From the NCBI GenBank assembly GCA_038532435.1, contig JBCBAP010000001.1, positions 176,865 through 240,864 on the forward strand: a DNA stretch of 64,000 nt, given 5' to 3'. The notes below the pieces were generated by a model. The model was not told the DNA's origin and ran no database searches. It saw only the letters and a program-made list of their open reading frames with translations. This document shows, in pieces, positions 26,053-34,147 of this stretch. The translations under genes and the position numbers were made by a program. The stretch's first letter is position 1. Every line of letters begins with the position of its first letter. This DNA is from JBCBAP01 sp038532435. Lineage in GTDB: Bacteria; Pseudomonadota; Alphaproteobacteria; Rhodobacterales; Rhodobacteraceae.

Positions 26053-28943
26053 CACAGACCTGTCGGATCGCTGGCGGTTTGACTGACCGTGAAAGGCCGC
26101 TCTCGTTTGAGTGGAATGGTCGGCGTCTGGGAGGGTTCTCGGGCGACACGCTGGCGTCGGCGCTCCTTGCCAACGGTGAGCATCTGGTCGGCCGGTCTTT
26201 CAAATATCATCGCCCGCGCGGGATCTTCTCCGCCGGATCGGAAGAGCCCAACGCGCTTGTCCAGATCGGGGAGGGCGCGGTGCAGGAACCGAACATCCCG
26301 GCGACAACGGTGGAGCTGACCGGCGGGATCACCGCGCGCAGCCAGAACCACCGCGGGTCGCTGCGGTGGGATGTGATGGTGGTCAACGACCTGCTTGGGC
26401 CATTTCTGGGTGCGGGCTTTTACTACAAGACATTCATGTGGCCGAAATCCTTCTGGGAGAAGGTTTACGAGCCTGTCATCCGGGCTGCGGCCGGACTGGG
26501 ATCGCTCAGCGGTCTCGAAGATCCTGGCACCTATGATCACGGGTTCCTCCACTGCGATGTTCTGGTGGTCGGCGCGGGACCCGCCGGGTTGAGCGCGGCC
26601 AAGATTGCTGCCCGCGCCGGTCTGCGTGTCATCCTCGCCGATGAAGACTTCCTGCCCGGCGGTCGTTTGAACGCGGAGAGCTTCCTCGTCGACGGGCAGG
26701 CTGGCGCTGCATGGGCCGCTGAGCAGGTGGCCGAGCTGGAGAGTTTCGACGGCGTTCGGCTCATGCGCCGGACCACCGTCTTCGGCGCATTCGATCATGG
26801 TATCTATGGAGCGCTCGAGAAACGAACGCTCGAAACCGATCCGGCTAAACCCCGCCAGATCCTGTGGCGCATCTATGCAAAGCGCACCATCCTGGCTGCG
26901 GGCGCGACGGAACGCTCGATGGTCTTCGCGCACAATGACCGACCGGGGATCATGCAGGCGGGGGCCGTCCGCAGCTATGTGAACCGGTACGGGGTCGCAC
27001 CCGGCGTGCACGTGGCGGTCTTCACCAACAATGACGATGGATTGCGCACGGCGGACGATCTTCGGTCGAAAGGGCTGGACGTGGCGGCGGTGCTTGACGC
27101 GCGGCATGGCGAGATCGTGGCGGACACGTTCGGGCGACGGCGCCTCACGCACATCAAGCTGAAGGACGGACGGCGCATTCCGGCCGATTGCCTTGCCGTG
27201 TCCGGCGGATGGTCGCCCACGGTGCATCTCAGCTGCCATCAGCGCGGGCGGCCTGTCTGGCGTGATGACATTGCGGGGTTTGTGCCGGGAGGCGATCTGC
27301 CCCCCGGGATGGTGGTTTGCGGCGCGGCAAACGGGGATATGACGCTCGGCGCAGCGCTCGAAAGCGGTGCAGAGACCGCTGCCGCTGTGGCGTCCGACCT
27401 CGGAAAGCCGGTGACGGTCGAGATGCCGGAGGTGGAGGATGAAGCCAGTGCCGCCTCCGCAATCTTCTGCTTTCAGAATGGTGGAGGTCGGGCCTGGGTC
27501 GATCTTCAGAACGATGTGACGGTCAAGGACCTGAAGATCGCTCAGTCCGAAGGCTTCACCGCCGTCGAGCACATGAAGCGGTACACGACCCTCGGGATGG
27601 CGACAGATCAGGGCAAGACCGCCAATGTGCTGGGCCTCGCGGTGATGGCCGATCTGCAGGGCCAGACGATTGCCGAAACGGGCACAACGATTTTCCGCCC
27701 GCCCTACACACCCGTCTCCATCGGCGCGCTGGCGGGGCGGTCGCGTGGTGCCGAGTTCCGACCGGTGCGCAAAACGCCCTCGCACACGTGGGCTGCGGAG
27801 AACGGTGCGGAGTTTGTGGAGGTCGGCACCTGGCTGCGCGCCCAATGGTACAAGCGCCCGGGCGAGAAGGGCTGGCGGGACAGCGTGGATCGGGAGGTGC
27901 GCATGACCCGCGCCTCGGTCGGGGTGTGCGATGTCACGACCCTGGGCAAGATCGACATCCAGGGGCGTGACGCGGCGACGTTCCTCAACCGCATCTACGC
28001 CAACCCGTTTCTGAAGGTGCCGGTGGGCAAGGTCCGCTATGGGCTGATGCTGCGGGAGGACGGCGTGGCCTATGATGACGGAACGACAGCCCGGCTGTCG
28101 GAGACCCTCTTTGTCATGACGACGACGACCGCCAACGCGGTTACCGTGTTTCGCAACCTTGAGTTTGCCCGTCAGTGCCTTTGGCCGGACCTGGATGTCC
28201 ATCTCAATTCGGTGACGGATGCCTGGGCCCAGTTCGCTGTTGCTGGTCCGAACGCGCGCGCTTTGCTCAGCCGCGTGGTTGACGACCTTGATCTGTCGAA
28301 CGAGGCCTTTCCCTTCATGGCCTGTGCCGAGTGCTCCGTGTTTGGCGGAACGCCCGGGCGGCTCTTCCGGATCTCGTTCTCGGGCGAGCTCGCCTACGAG
28401 ATCGCCGTGCCCTCCCGCTATGGGAACGCTCTGATGGCCGCGCTGATGGAGGTCGGGCGGGACATGGACGCAATTCCCTACGGCACCGAGGCGCTCGGCG
28501 TGATGCGGATCGAGAAGGGGCACGCGGCGGGCAACGAGATCAACGGTCAGACCACCGCCCACATGCTCGGGCTGGGGCGCATGGTCTCCCAGACCAAGGA
28601 CGCGATCGGGAACCGACTTTCGCAAAGGGCGGACATGATACGCGACGATGACCTGCGCTTGATGGGCTTTCGCCCCGTCGACGGGCGGGACGCGCTGATC
28701 GCCGGGGCGCATTTCCTCGCAGAGGGCGATGCGGCGACCATGGCCAATGATCAGGGTTGGATGACATCGGTCGCCTATTCGCCGTCGCTGGGCCACGCAA
28801 TCGGCCTTGGATTCCTTAGACGGGGCGCGGAACGGATTGGCGAGCGGATCATCGCCCACTCGCCGGTGCGCGGGGGCGACATCCTCGTCGAGGTCTGCTC
28901 CCCCCACCATATCGATCCAGAAGGAGAGCGGCAGCGTGGCTGA
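26049..28943 (+). CDS. mgdC: N-methylglutamate dehydrogenase subunit C (sarcosine-oxidase alpha-like)
   Basis: 964 residues. Order: N-terminal ferredoxin-like Fer2_4 domain (~15-100, VGRSFKYHRPRGIFSAG); FAD/NAD-binding Rossmann domain (~168-430, VLVVGAGPAGLSAAKIAARAG); C-terminal GcvT-like folate domain (~590-955, RASVGVCDVTTLGKIDIQG and FSGELAYEIAVPS). The GcvT part transfers the oxidised methyl to tetrahydrofolate. Length is right for the family. It overlaps mgdB by 4 bp and mgdD by 8 bp. Confidence 0.92.
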   Translation: MTQTCRIAGGLTDRERPLSFEWNGRRLGGFSGDTLASALLANGEHLVGRSFKYHRPRGIFSAGSEEPNALVQIGEGAVQEPNIPATTVELTGGITARSQNHRGSLRWDVMVVNDLLGPFLGAGFYYKTFMWPKSFWEKVYEPVIRAAAGLGSLSGLEDPGTYDHGFLHCDVLVVGAGPAGLSAAKIAARAGLRVILADEDFLPGGRLNAESFLVDGQAGAAWAAEQVAELESFDGVRLMRRTTVFGAFDHGIYGALEKRTLETDPAKPRQILWRIYAKRTILAAGATERSMVFAHNDRPGIMQAGAVRSYVNRYGVAPGVHVAVFTNNDDGLRTADDLRSKGLDVAAVLDARHGEIVADTFGRRRLTHIKLKDGRRIPADCLAVSGGWSPTVHLSCHQRGRPVWRDDIAGFVPGGDLPPGMVVCGAANGDMTLGAALESGAETAAAVASDLGKPVTVEMPEVEDEASAASAIFCFQNGGGRAWVDLQNDVTVKDLKIAQSEGFTAVEHMKRYTTLGMATDQGKTANVLGLAVMADLQGQTIAETGTTIFRPPYTPVSIGALAGRSRGAEFRPVRKTPSHTWAAENGAEFVEVGTWLRAQWYKRPGEKGWRDSVDREVRMTRASVGVCDVTTLGKIDIQGRDAATFLNRIYANPFLKVPVGKVRYGLMLREDGVAYDDGTTARLSETLFVMTTTTANAVTVFRNLEFARQCLWPDLDVHLNSVTDAWAQFAVAGPNARALLSRVVDDLDLSNEAFPFMACAECSVFGGTPGRLFRISFSGELAYEIAVPSRYGNALMAALMEVGRDMDAIPYGTEALGVMRIEKGHAAGNEINGQTTAHMLGLGRMVSQTKDAIGNRLSQRADMIRDDDLRLMGFRPVDGRDALIAGAHFLAEGDAATMANDQGWMTSVAYSPSLGHAIGLGFLRRGAERIGERIIAHSPVRGGDILVEVCSPHHIDPEGERQRG

Positions 28944-29654
28944 GATCACCCTCACACCGACCCCGCCGCTGGGGGGGCTCAGCATCGAGATCGGTGCAAA
29001 CAGGATCGTGGGGCGGTCCGATCTCGCGCTGATCTCCGTCGCCATCCCGACGGGGGCTGAGAGCGTGTGCGCCGAACGTCTCAAGGCGACCCACGGCCTC
29101 GATCTGCCGGAGCCGACGGTGTCGCGACACACCGGAGATTGGCGGATCGTCAGCATGACCGCGGATCAACTAATGCTGATCGGTCCGGGCGATGGCATGG
29201 GAAGGCTCCGCGAGGTGGGCGCGACGCTCCGTGATGCGGGCTATACGACCAATCAGACCGATGCCTGGGTCTGTGTGGAAGTAAGTGGGCCAGACACACT
29301 CTCGGCGCTGGAGCGTATCTGTCCGCTTGATCTGGCGGAGCTGTCGTTCCCGGNNNNNNNNNNNNNNNNNNNNNNNNNNNNNNNNNNNNNNNNNNNNNNN
29401 NNNNNNNNNNNNNNNNNNNNNNNNNNNNNNNNNNNNNNNNNNNNNNNNNNNNNCTCTCGGCGCTGGAGCGTATCTGTCCGCTTGATCTGGCGGAGCTGTC
29501 GTTCCCGGTCGACGGAACGGCCCGCACATCCATGGAACATCTCGGCACGCTCATCATCCGGCTTGGAAGAGAGCGTTTCCTGCTGTGCAGCGCGAGCTCG
29601 TCGGCCGGGTCCTTCGCCCACGCGATCGAGACGTCCTATCGCAACGTGGTCTAG
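28936..29654 (+). CDS. mgdD: N-methylglutamate dehydrogenase subunit D (sarcosine-oxidase gamma-like), split by an assembly gap
   Basis: GTG at 28936 with AAGGAGAG at 28921-28928; TAG at 29652-29654. The frame is interrupted by 100 N (29354-29453). The 55 bp before the gap are identical to the 55 bp after it. Removing the Ns and one copy takes out 155 bp and leaves 564 bp, an uninterrupted 187-residue frame ending in AIETSYRNVV, normal for the gamma subunit. As written the sequence does not keep frame across the gap, so automatic calls run on to 30225 in a wrong frame. It converges on gmaS. Confidence 0.85.
29299..29353 (+). repeat. 55-bp copy left of the gap
   Basis: Identical to 29454-29508; the two copies abut the two sides of the N run, as overlapping contig ends do. 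Confidence 0.9.
29354..29453. other. Assembly gap of 100 N, probably false
   Basis: Exactly 100 N, a placeholder length used by scaffolding tools. Flanked by identical 55-bp ends inside mgdD. Confidence 0.95.
29454..29508 (+). repeat. 55-bp copy right of the gap
   Basis: Second copy of 29299-29353; merging the two restores mgdD. Confidence 0.9.
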
Positions 29655-29682
29655 CGACAGTCCGCTCGCGCGCAGTCTAGTT

Positions 29683-31044
29683 CTAGAAGAACCGCAGGTA
29701 CCGCTCCCGCTCCCAGTCGGAAACGTGGTTGAGGTAGCTCAGCCATTCGTCCCGCTTGTACCCGATCCAGGAGGCGAACATCGCTTCGCCGAACACCGCC
29801 TTCGACAGGGGATCCGTCTCGAATGCCGTGACCGCCTCGTCCAGGGTCCGAGGCAGGACAGAAATCTTGCGCCGCTCCAGTTCCTCGGCAGAGGCGAGGT
29901 ACATGTTGTCCGTGTTCGGCTCCCCGGGGTCGAGACCCTCCTCGATACCCGAAAGCCCGGCCGCAAGGCACATGGCCGCGCCGAGGTAGGGGTTGCACGC
30001 GCTGTCAGCCGCGCGAAGCTCCACGCGACCGCCCCCTTTCGGGATCCGCATCGCGTTCGTCCGGTTGTTGTTGCCGTAGCAGGCGAAGATCGGCGCCCAG
30101 GTGAAGCCGGACATGGAGCCCTGCTTGACCAAACGCTTGTAGCTGTTCACCTGCGGCGCGACGGTCGCCATGATCGCCGGCAAGTGACGCAGAATTCCTG
30201 CGAGGAACTGATAGCCCAACTGTGACAGGCCGCAGCCGCGCGGATCGTCCGCTGACTTGAACAGGTTTTCCCCGGTTTCGGCATCCGCAAGCGACATGTT
30301 GAAGTGGGCGCCTGACCCCGTCCGCTCCCCGAACGGCTTGGGCATGAAGGAGGCATATGCGCCATGTTTGGCGGCGATGGCGCTCGCCATCAGGCGCAGG
30401 AAAACGTAGCGGTCCGCCATCGTCTTCACATCCGCGTAGGCAAAATCGATTTCGACCTGGCCGATGCCATCCTCATGGTCGAAGGAATAGACATCCCAGT
30501 CGAGGGTATTCATCGCCTCAACGAGTTCGGCGAGCCACGGCAGGTTGTCGAGCAACCGGGCCGTGTCATAGGCGGGCTTTTCCAGATGGTGTTTCGGGGA
30601 CACCGGATCGCGTCCCGCCGCTTCGCCGCGGAGTTCGTGCTCCTCCCGGAACACGAAGAACTCGGCCTCCATCCCCAGGTTCATGGTGAAGCCCATCTTC
30701 GCCGCGCGGACCACCTGCCGCCCGAGGATGTTGCGCGAGCAGGCCTCGAAGGGGGCACCTTCACACCAAAGGTCGGATGGGATCAAAGCGACATTGGTCT
30801 GCCACGGCAGGATCATCGCCGCGTCCGGGTCGGGCATGCAGGCCACTTCCTCATCGTGGATTTCCTGCGGAACGCCGTCGAGGGCCGCACCCGTGAACAT
30901 CTCCGACCCGCCCATCATCTGATCGAAATGGGACATTGGCACGAATTTCGACTTCGAGACGCCGTGCATGTCCACGTAGGAGGCGATGCAGGTGTCCACG
31001 CCCGCGCTGGTCAACTTCGATTTGAGCTCTTCGATGCTGGTCAC
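29683..31044 (-). CDS. gmaS: Gamma-glutamylmethylamide synthetase, glutamine-synthetase type III fold
   Basis: 453 residues with glutamine-synthetase motifs: VDMHGVSKSKFVP in the N-terminal beta-grasp domain, LGMEAEFFVF, SFDHEDGIGQVEIDF, GSGAHFNMSL and VELRAADSACNPY. The segment GSEMFTGAALDGV and the length fit my memory of GmaS sequences from methylotrophs. It would ligate methylamine to glutamate with ATP, giving gamma-glutamylmethylamide for Mgs. Converges with mgdD (28 bp apart). ATG at 31042-31044. The other candidate for this role is the GlnT-like gene at 18425; only assays or phylogeny can decide. Confidence 0.72.
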   Translation of the reverse strand: MTSIEELKSKLTSAGVDTCIASYVDMHGVSKSKFVPMSHFDQMMGGSEMFTGAALDGVPQEIHDEEVACMPDPDAAMILPWQTNVALIPSDLWCEGAPFEACSRNILGRQVVRAAKMGFTMNLGMEAEFFVFREEHELRGEAAGRDPVSPKHHLEKPAYDTARLLDNLPWLAELVEAMNTLDWDVYSFDHEDGIGQVEIDFAYADVKTMADRYVFLRLMASAIAAKHGAYASFMPKPFGERTGSGAHFNMSLADAETGENLFKSADDPRGCGLSQLGYQFLAGILRHLPAIMATVAPQVNSYKRLVKQGSMSGFTWAPIFACYGNNNRTNAMRIPKGGGRVELRAADSACNPYLGAAMCLAAGLSGIEEGLDPGEPNTDNMYLASAEELERRKISVLPRTLDEAVTAFETDPLSKAVFGEAMFASWIGYKRDEWLSYLNHVSDWERERYLRFF

Positions 31045-31094
31045 ACGATGTCTCCAAGTTTTCTGCCGGATGGGCCGACGCGGGGCGGACAGTC

Positions 31095-31123
31095 GAACGG
31101 CGCCGGTGGGGCCGGCGCCGTTC
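31095..31123 (-). terminator. Strong hairpin after the Amt operon
   Basis: GAACGGCGCCGG and CCGGCGCCGTTC form a perfect 12-bp stem with loop TGGGG, in the 101-bp gap between the small membrane protein and gmaS. The T-rich flank (TCTTTT) is on the plus-strand side. It probably ends the leftward Amt transcript before gmaS. Confidence 0.7.
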
Positions 31124-31145
31124 AGGGTCTTTTAGACGCTGAGAG

Positions 31146-31310
31146 TTACTTCTTCAGCTTCTTGTAGGCGTCCAGTTCATGCTTCGACCCGATCACAAGG
31201 GGGACGATGCACAGAACGATCGAGACGAAGAGCCAGAGGGCCTCGCTGCCGCCCGCGCCGGTGTAGTACTCCGCCGTGACCGTCGACCAATCGGTGATAG
31301 TGGTACCCAT
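31146..31310 (-). CDS. Small single-pass membrane protein downstream of Amt
   Basis: 54 residues (ATG 31308-31310, TAA 31146-31148). It lies 12 bp after the Amt stop and has an excellent ribosome site (AAGGAGAG about 6 bp upstream). The protein has a short acidic N terminus (TTITDWSTVTAEYYTG), one hydrophobic segment (ALWLFVSIVLCIVPLVIG) and a basic tail ending AYKKLKK, giving a clear N-out, C-in prediction. I do not recognise a named family. Tight coupling to Amt suggests an accessory or regulatory subunit of the transporter, but that is inference. Too short for common gene-finder cut-offs. Confidence 0.8.
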   Translation of the reverse strand: MGTTITDWSTVTAEYYTGAGGSEALWLFVSIVLCIVPLVIGSKHELDAYKKLKK

Positions 31311-31322
31311 CTCAGTCTCTCC

Positions 31323-32693
31323 TTACTCTGCTGGAACCGCGGGGGCGTTGATGCCCTCCGGGTAGGCTTGTGCGGGAACCTTGGTGAGATCCAGTCCCGC
31401 GATCTCTGCCTCTTCGCTGACGCGCAGCAGGCCGACCGTCTTCAGGATCAGCGACACCACGTAGCCTGGGATGAAGCCGAGTAGGAGCATAGAGACTGCT
31501 CCGACCAACTGACCCATGAAGCTGATCGTCGGCACCTCACCTTCGGCCCCCTGCAGCGCCGGGTAGCCCGAGGCGAAGATCCCGCACGCCAGAACGCCCC
31601 AGAGGCCGACCGTCCCGTGCACAGTGACCGCGCCCACCGCATCGTCGATCTTGAACTTCTCAAGAAGCGCCGCAGCGGGCTGCATGATCGCGCCACCGAC
31701 GAAGCCGACAGCGAAGGCAAGCGGCGGCCAGAAGAGGTCGAGACCCGCCGCGCAGGAGATGATCCCGCCCAGCGCACCAGACATCATCCAGAACGGATCG
31801 CGGGTGACCATCCAGGCCCCGATGATTCCACCGGCAAAGCCCATCAGGATGTTGAAGGTCATCGCAGACAGCGTCATCGGCGTACCGTAAATGGTCGCCC
31901 ACTTGTCCGGGAACCAGCTCCACGCCTCGCCCGGGACCACCACGCAGCCCATGAGGAAGCCCCAGAAGCCGACGATGATCAGCATGAGGCCCGTCAGGGT
32001 GAACGGCATGTTGTGCCCGGCGAGGTCATTGGCAGATCCGTCCGGATTGAACTTTCCGAGCCGCGGCCCGAGATTGATGAGCACGCCAAGGGCGAAGAAA
32101 CCGGCGATCATGTGCACGACGCCTGCCGCACCGAAATCGTGATAGCCCCATTCCGTCACCAGCCAGCCGCCTGCACTCCACCCCCATGCGGCCGCGACGA
32201 GCCAGACGAAAGAACCCAGCACGATTGCCAGAATGATGAAGCCGACCACCTGAATACGCTCAATGACCGCACCGGAGAAGATCGAGGCGGTCGTCGCTGC
32301 GAACAGCACGAACGCACCCCAGAACACGCCGGTGATCTGGTCTGCGAGGTTTGGCCCCATCACGGCGCCCATCGGATTGGCGAAATCAACGCCGACCTGC
32401 CAGCTCTCGGCATTGGGGATCAGACCGGGCGTCCAGGCCCAGTAGACGAAGAAGCCGAAGAAAAACATCGTCGGCACCATGAAGGCGAAGGCGAGGATGT
32501 TCTTCACGCCCGAGGCCAGAACGTTCTTTTGACGGGAGGCTCCCATCTCATACGCAAGGAACCCCGCGTGGATGATAACCATCAGCGGGATCGTCAAGTA
32601 GTAGTAGAGCTCGGAAAAGGCGGTGTTCGAGGATTGACCAAGGCCCTCAAGTGTCGCCACCTTTGCTGCCAATTCGGCGAGTTGTTCTTCCAT
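31323..32693 (-). CDS. amt: Ammonium/methylammonium transporter, Amt family
   Basis: 456 residues and about 11 membrane segments. The twin pore histidines are recognisable in AAGVVHMIAGF and VGAVTVHGTVGLW. The N terminus is unusual: a short amphipathic, coiled-coil-like stretch (EEQLAELAAKVATLEGLG) replaces a signal peptide, and TM1 reads IPLMVIIHAGFLAYEMGAS. Amt proteins pass ammonium and methylammonium. Its position between gmaS and the amine-oxidation genes makes uptake of released ammonium or methylamine plausible. Followed by the 54-residue membrane protein. A putative NtrC site lies 105 bp upstream. Confidence 0.9.
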   Translation of the reverse strand: MEEQLAELAAKVATLEGLGQSSNTAFSELYYYLTIPLMVIIHAGFLAYEMGASRQKNVLASGVKNILAFAFMVPTMFFFGFFVYWAWTPGLIPNAESWQVGVDFANPMGAVMGPNLADQITGVFWGAFVLFAATTASIFSGAVIERIQVVGFIILAIVLGSFVWLVAAAWGWSAGGWLVTEWGYHDFGAAGVVHMIAGFFALGVLINLGPRLGKFNPDGSANDLAGHNMPFTLTGLMLIIVGFWGFLMGCVVVPGEAWSWFPDKWATIYGTPMTLSAMTFNILMGFAGGIIGAWMVTRDPFWMMSGALGGIISCAAGLDLFWPPLAFAVGFVGGAIMQPAAALLEKFKIDDAVGAVTVHGTVGLWGVLACGIFASGYPALQGAEGEVPTISFMGQLVGAVSMLLLGFIPGYVVSLILKTVGLLRVSEEAEIAGLDLTKVPAQAYPEGINAPAVPAE

Positions 32694-32727
32694 CGGAGTC
32701 CCCTGTTGAGTGATCTCGCGTCAGCCT

Positions 32728-32747
32728 AGTCACAAAGCTACGTGACT
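32728..32747 (-). promoter_or_regulatory. Inverted repeat in the amt leader
   Basis: AGTCAC-N8-GTGACT is a perfect 6-bp inverted repeat, 35-54 bp before the amt start. It could be an operator overlapping the promoter; the protein is unknown. Confidence 0.35.
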
Positions 32748-32797
32748 CGACAAAAAAGTGTGCACCCACAGGGAAAAATTTTTATTTTAATGAAAAT

Positions 32798-32814
32798 TGC
32801 ACAAAGTCTGTGCA
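32798..32814 (-). promoter_or_regulatory. Putative NtrC-binding site upstream of amt
   Basis: TGCAC-N7-GTGCA fits the classical NtrC pattern (TGCACC-N5-GGTGCA) at both half sites. A further TGCACC half site is at 32761-32766. Position ~105 bp upstream of the Amt start and the AT-rich stretch between them fit nitrogen-controlled activation. I found no convincing sigma-54 promoter; in Rhodobacter NtrC can act with the housekeeping sigma factor. Confidence 0.55.
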
Positions 32815-32914
32815 CGTTTTTTCTGATTAAGCAGCAGATGCAATATGGCATGGGGCGGCGCTCAGCCGTCGCAAGCGCGCCGTCGCTGCCCCCACGGCAA
32901 TCAGGCGTACGGCA

Positions 32915-34126
32915 CTAGCGGCGGGGCGAGAATGCGATCGGCAGGGACGTGGGGCCGGTGTTCCCGCTGTCGGGCAGCCATTCGGCACCTTCAAGCGCGC
33001 GTATGTCGGTCAACCGGCTCGAAAGCAGACGGTAGGCCACGGCCATGTCGTTGCGCGCGACGATCTGGCCGAGGCAAACATGCATGCCACCCCCGAAACC
33101 ATAGTTCCTCGTGCGGCGCACGGTGATGTCGAACGGCGATCCCTCGAACGTCCGCGGATCGCTTCCTGCACTTTCCGATAGCAGGTGAAGGGTCGTCCCC
33201 GTCTTGATCTCCAGTCCCTGAAACTCGAAGTCTTCGATCGCCTCGCGGGTGACCCAGGTGATGGTCGGGCGCAGGCGCATGCACTCGTTCGACGCGGCCA
33301 TGTCGAGCTCCGGCTGGGCCGCGAGGATCTCCCACTGGTCCGGGTGGTCGAGGAACATCGACATGCCCAGTCCCAACTGGTTTCGCGTGGTGTCCACACC
33401 TGCAAACACGAGCATGACGCCCATGTTCATCAGTTCATCATGGCTCAATCGGTCGTCGCCGTCTGCGGCGTTGACCAACACCGACAGGATGTCGTCCTTC
33501 GGAGCTTTTTGCCGCTCGGCCACAAGGTCGCCGACGACCGCGTACATGCTTTCCGTCGCCTGCTCGATGACGGGCAGGCTCTCCTTGTAGGTGACGCCGA
33601 GGGCCAGACCCATGTCCGCCGCGAGCCTCAGGATCTCCCCGGCTGCCGATGCGGGCATGCCCAGCAGCATTGTCAGGACGCGCCCCGCGTAAGGGTCTGC
33701 GAACTCCGTCATGAAGTCACAGCTTCCCTTGTCGATGAACTGATCCACCAACTCGTGGGTGACGCGTTCGAATTCCGGCATCAGGTTTCGGACGGTTTTG
33801 GGCGAAAAGGCGGGGTTCACGAACTTGCGGAGGCGCCTGTGGTCCGCACCCTCCGTTACCAGGATCGTTTCGCGCCACCAGTCAGCGAAGTGGCCGGACC
33901 CCACCCCGTTATGGTCCGGCCAGGCATGGCTGCCCTGTCGCAGGCTCTTGTGAATCAGGAGTTGGCCCATCTCCTCATACCGGAGGATGGCAAGACCGTA
34001 GGGCGTGCGCGCGTACCAGGACTTTTCACGCGCGGCGCGGACAGGCTCCGACCGGACCGAGTAGGTGGGATCTGCGATATCGAGAAAGGGGGCAGCCTCG
34101 AAAGGAACCGTCGTTTCCAAGTCCAT
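32915..34126 (-). CDS. Cytochrome P450, soluble bacterial class
   Basis: 403 residues, no membrane anchor. I-helix oxygen-activation motif FAGVDTTRNQ (241-250), ExxR at E281-R284 (ECMR), heme-ligand loop FGGGMHVCLG with Cys351. Last gene of the leftward unit containing FprA-type reductase, flavodoxin and a glutamine-synthetase-like ligase; 21 bp after the ligase. Electrons presumably flow NAD(P)H to FprA to flavodoxin to P450, as in P450cin-type systems. Substrate unknown: candidates are a gamma-glutamylated alkylamine (compare the isopropylamine Ipu pathway) or a secondary amine such as dimethylamine. Confidence 0.93.
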   Translation of the reverse strand: MDLETTVPFEAAPFLDIADPTYSVRSEPVRAAREKSWYARTPYGLAILRYEEMGQLLIHKSLRQGSHAWPDHNGVGSGHFADWWRETILVTEGADHRRLRKFVNPAFSPKTVRNLMPEFERVTHELVDQFIDKGSCDFMTEFADPYAGRVLTMLLGMPASAAGEILRLAADMGLALGVTYKESLPVIEQATESMYAVVGDLVAERQKAPKDDILSVLVNAADGDDRLSHDELMNMGVMLVFAGVDTTRNQLGLGMSMFLDHPDQWEILAAQPELDMAASNECMRLRPTITWVTREAIEDFEFQGLEIKTGTTLHLLSESAGSDPRTFEGSPFDITVRRTRNYGFGGGMHVCLGQIVARNDMAVAYRLLSSRLTDIRALEGAEWLPDSGNTGPTSLPIAFSPRR

Positions 34127-34147
34127 ACCGTGCGCCTCTCTCTGTGG

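Noticed and set aside
26043..29156. A 1037-residue minus-strand open frame opposite mgdC
   Set aside because: It is the antisense shadow of a real GC-rich gene; its translation is rich in His, Arg and Pro and has no recognisable domain.
29299..29508. 55-bp tandem duplication in mgdD as a biological repeat
   Set aside because: The copies sit exactly at the edges of a 100-N run, and collapsing them restores the frame, so an assembly artefact is far more likely.
24513..29654. Heterotetrameric sarcosine oxidase (soxBDAG) as the name for this operon
   Set aside because: Adjacent mgsABC and gmaS-like genes favour N-methylglutamate dehydrogenase; sequence alone does not fully exclude sarcosine.
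28807..30225. A 472-residue reading frame running through the N gap
   Set aside because: It joins wrong frames on each side of the gap and continues antisense through gmaS.
32694..32797. Sigma-54 promoter downstream of the NtrC-like site
   Set aside because: No GG-N10-GC element was found at a suitable position on the minus strand.
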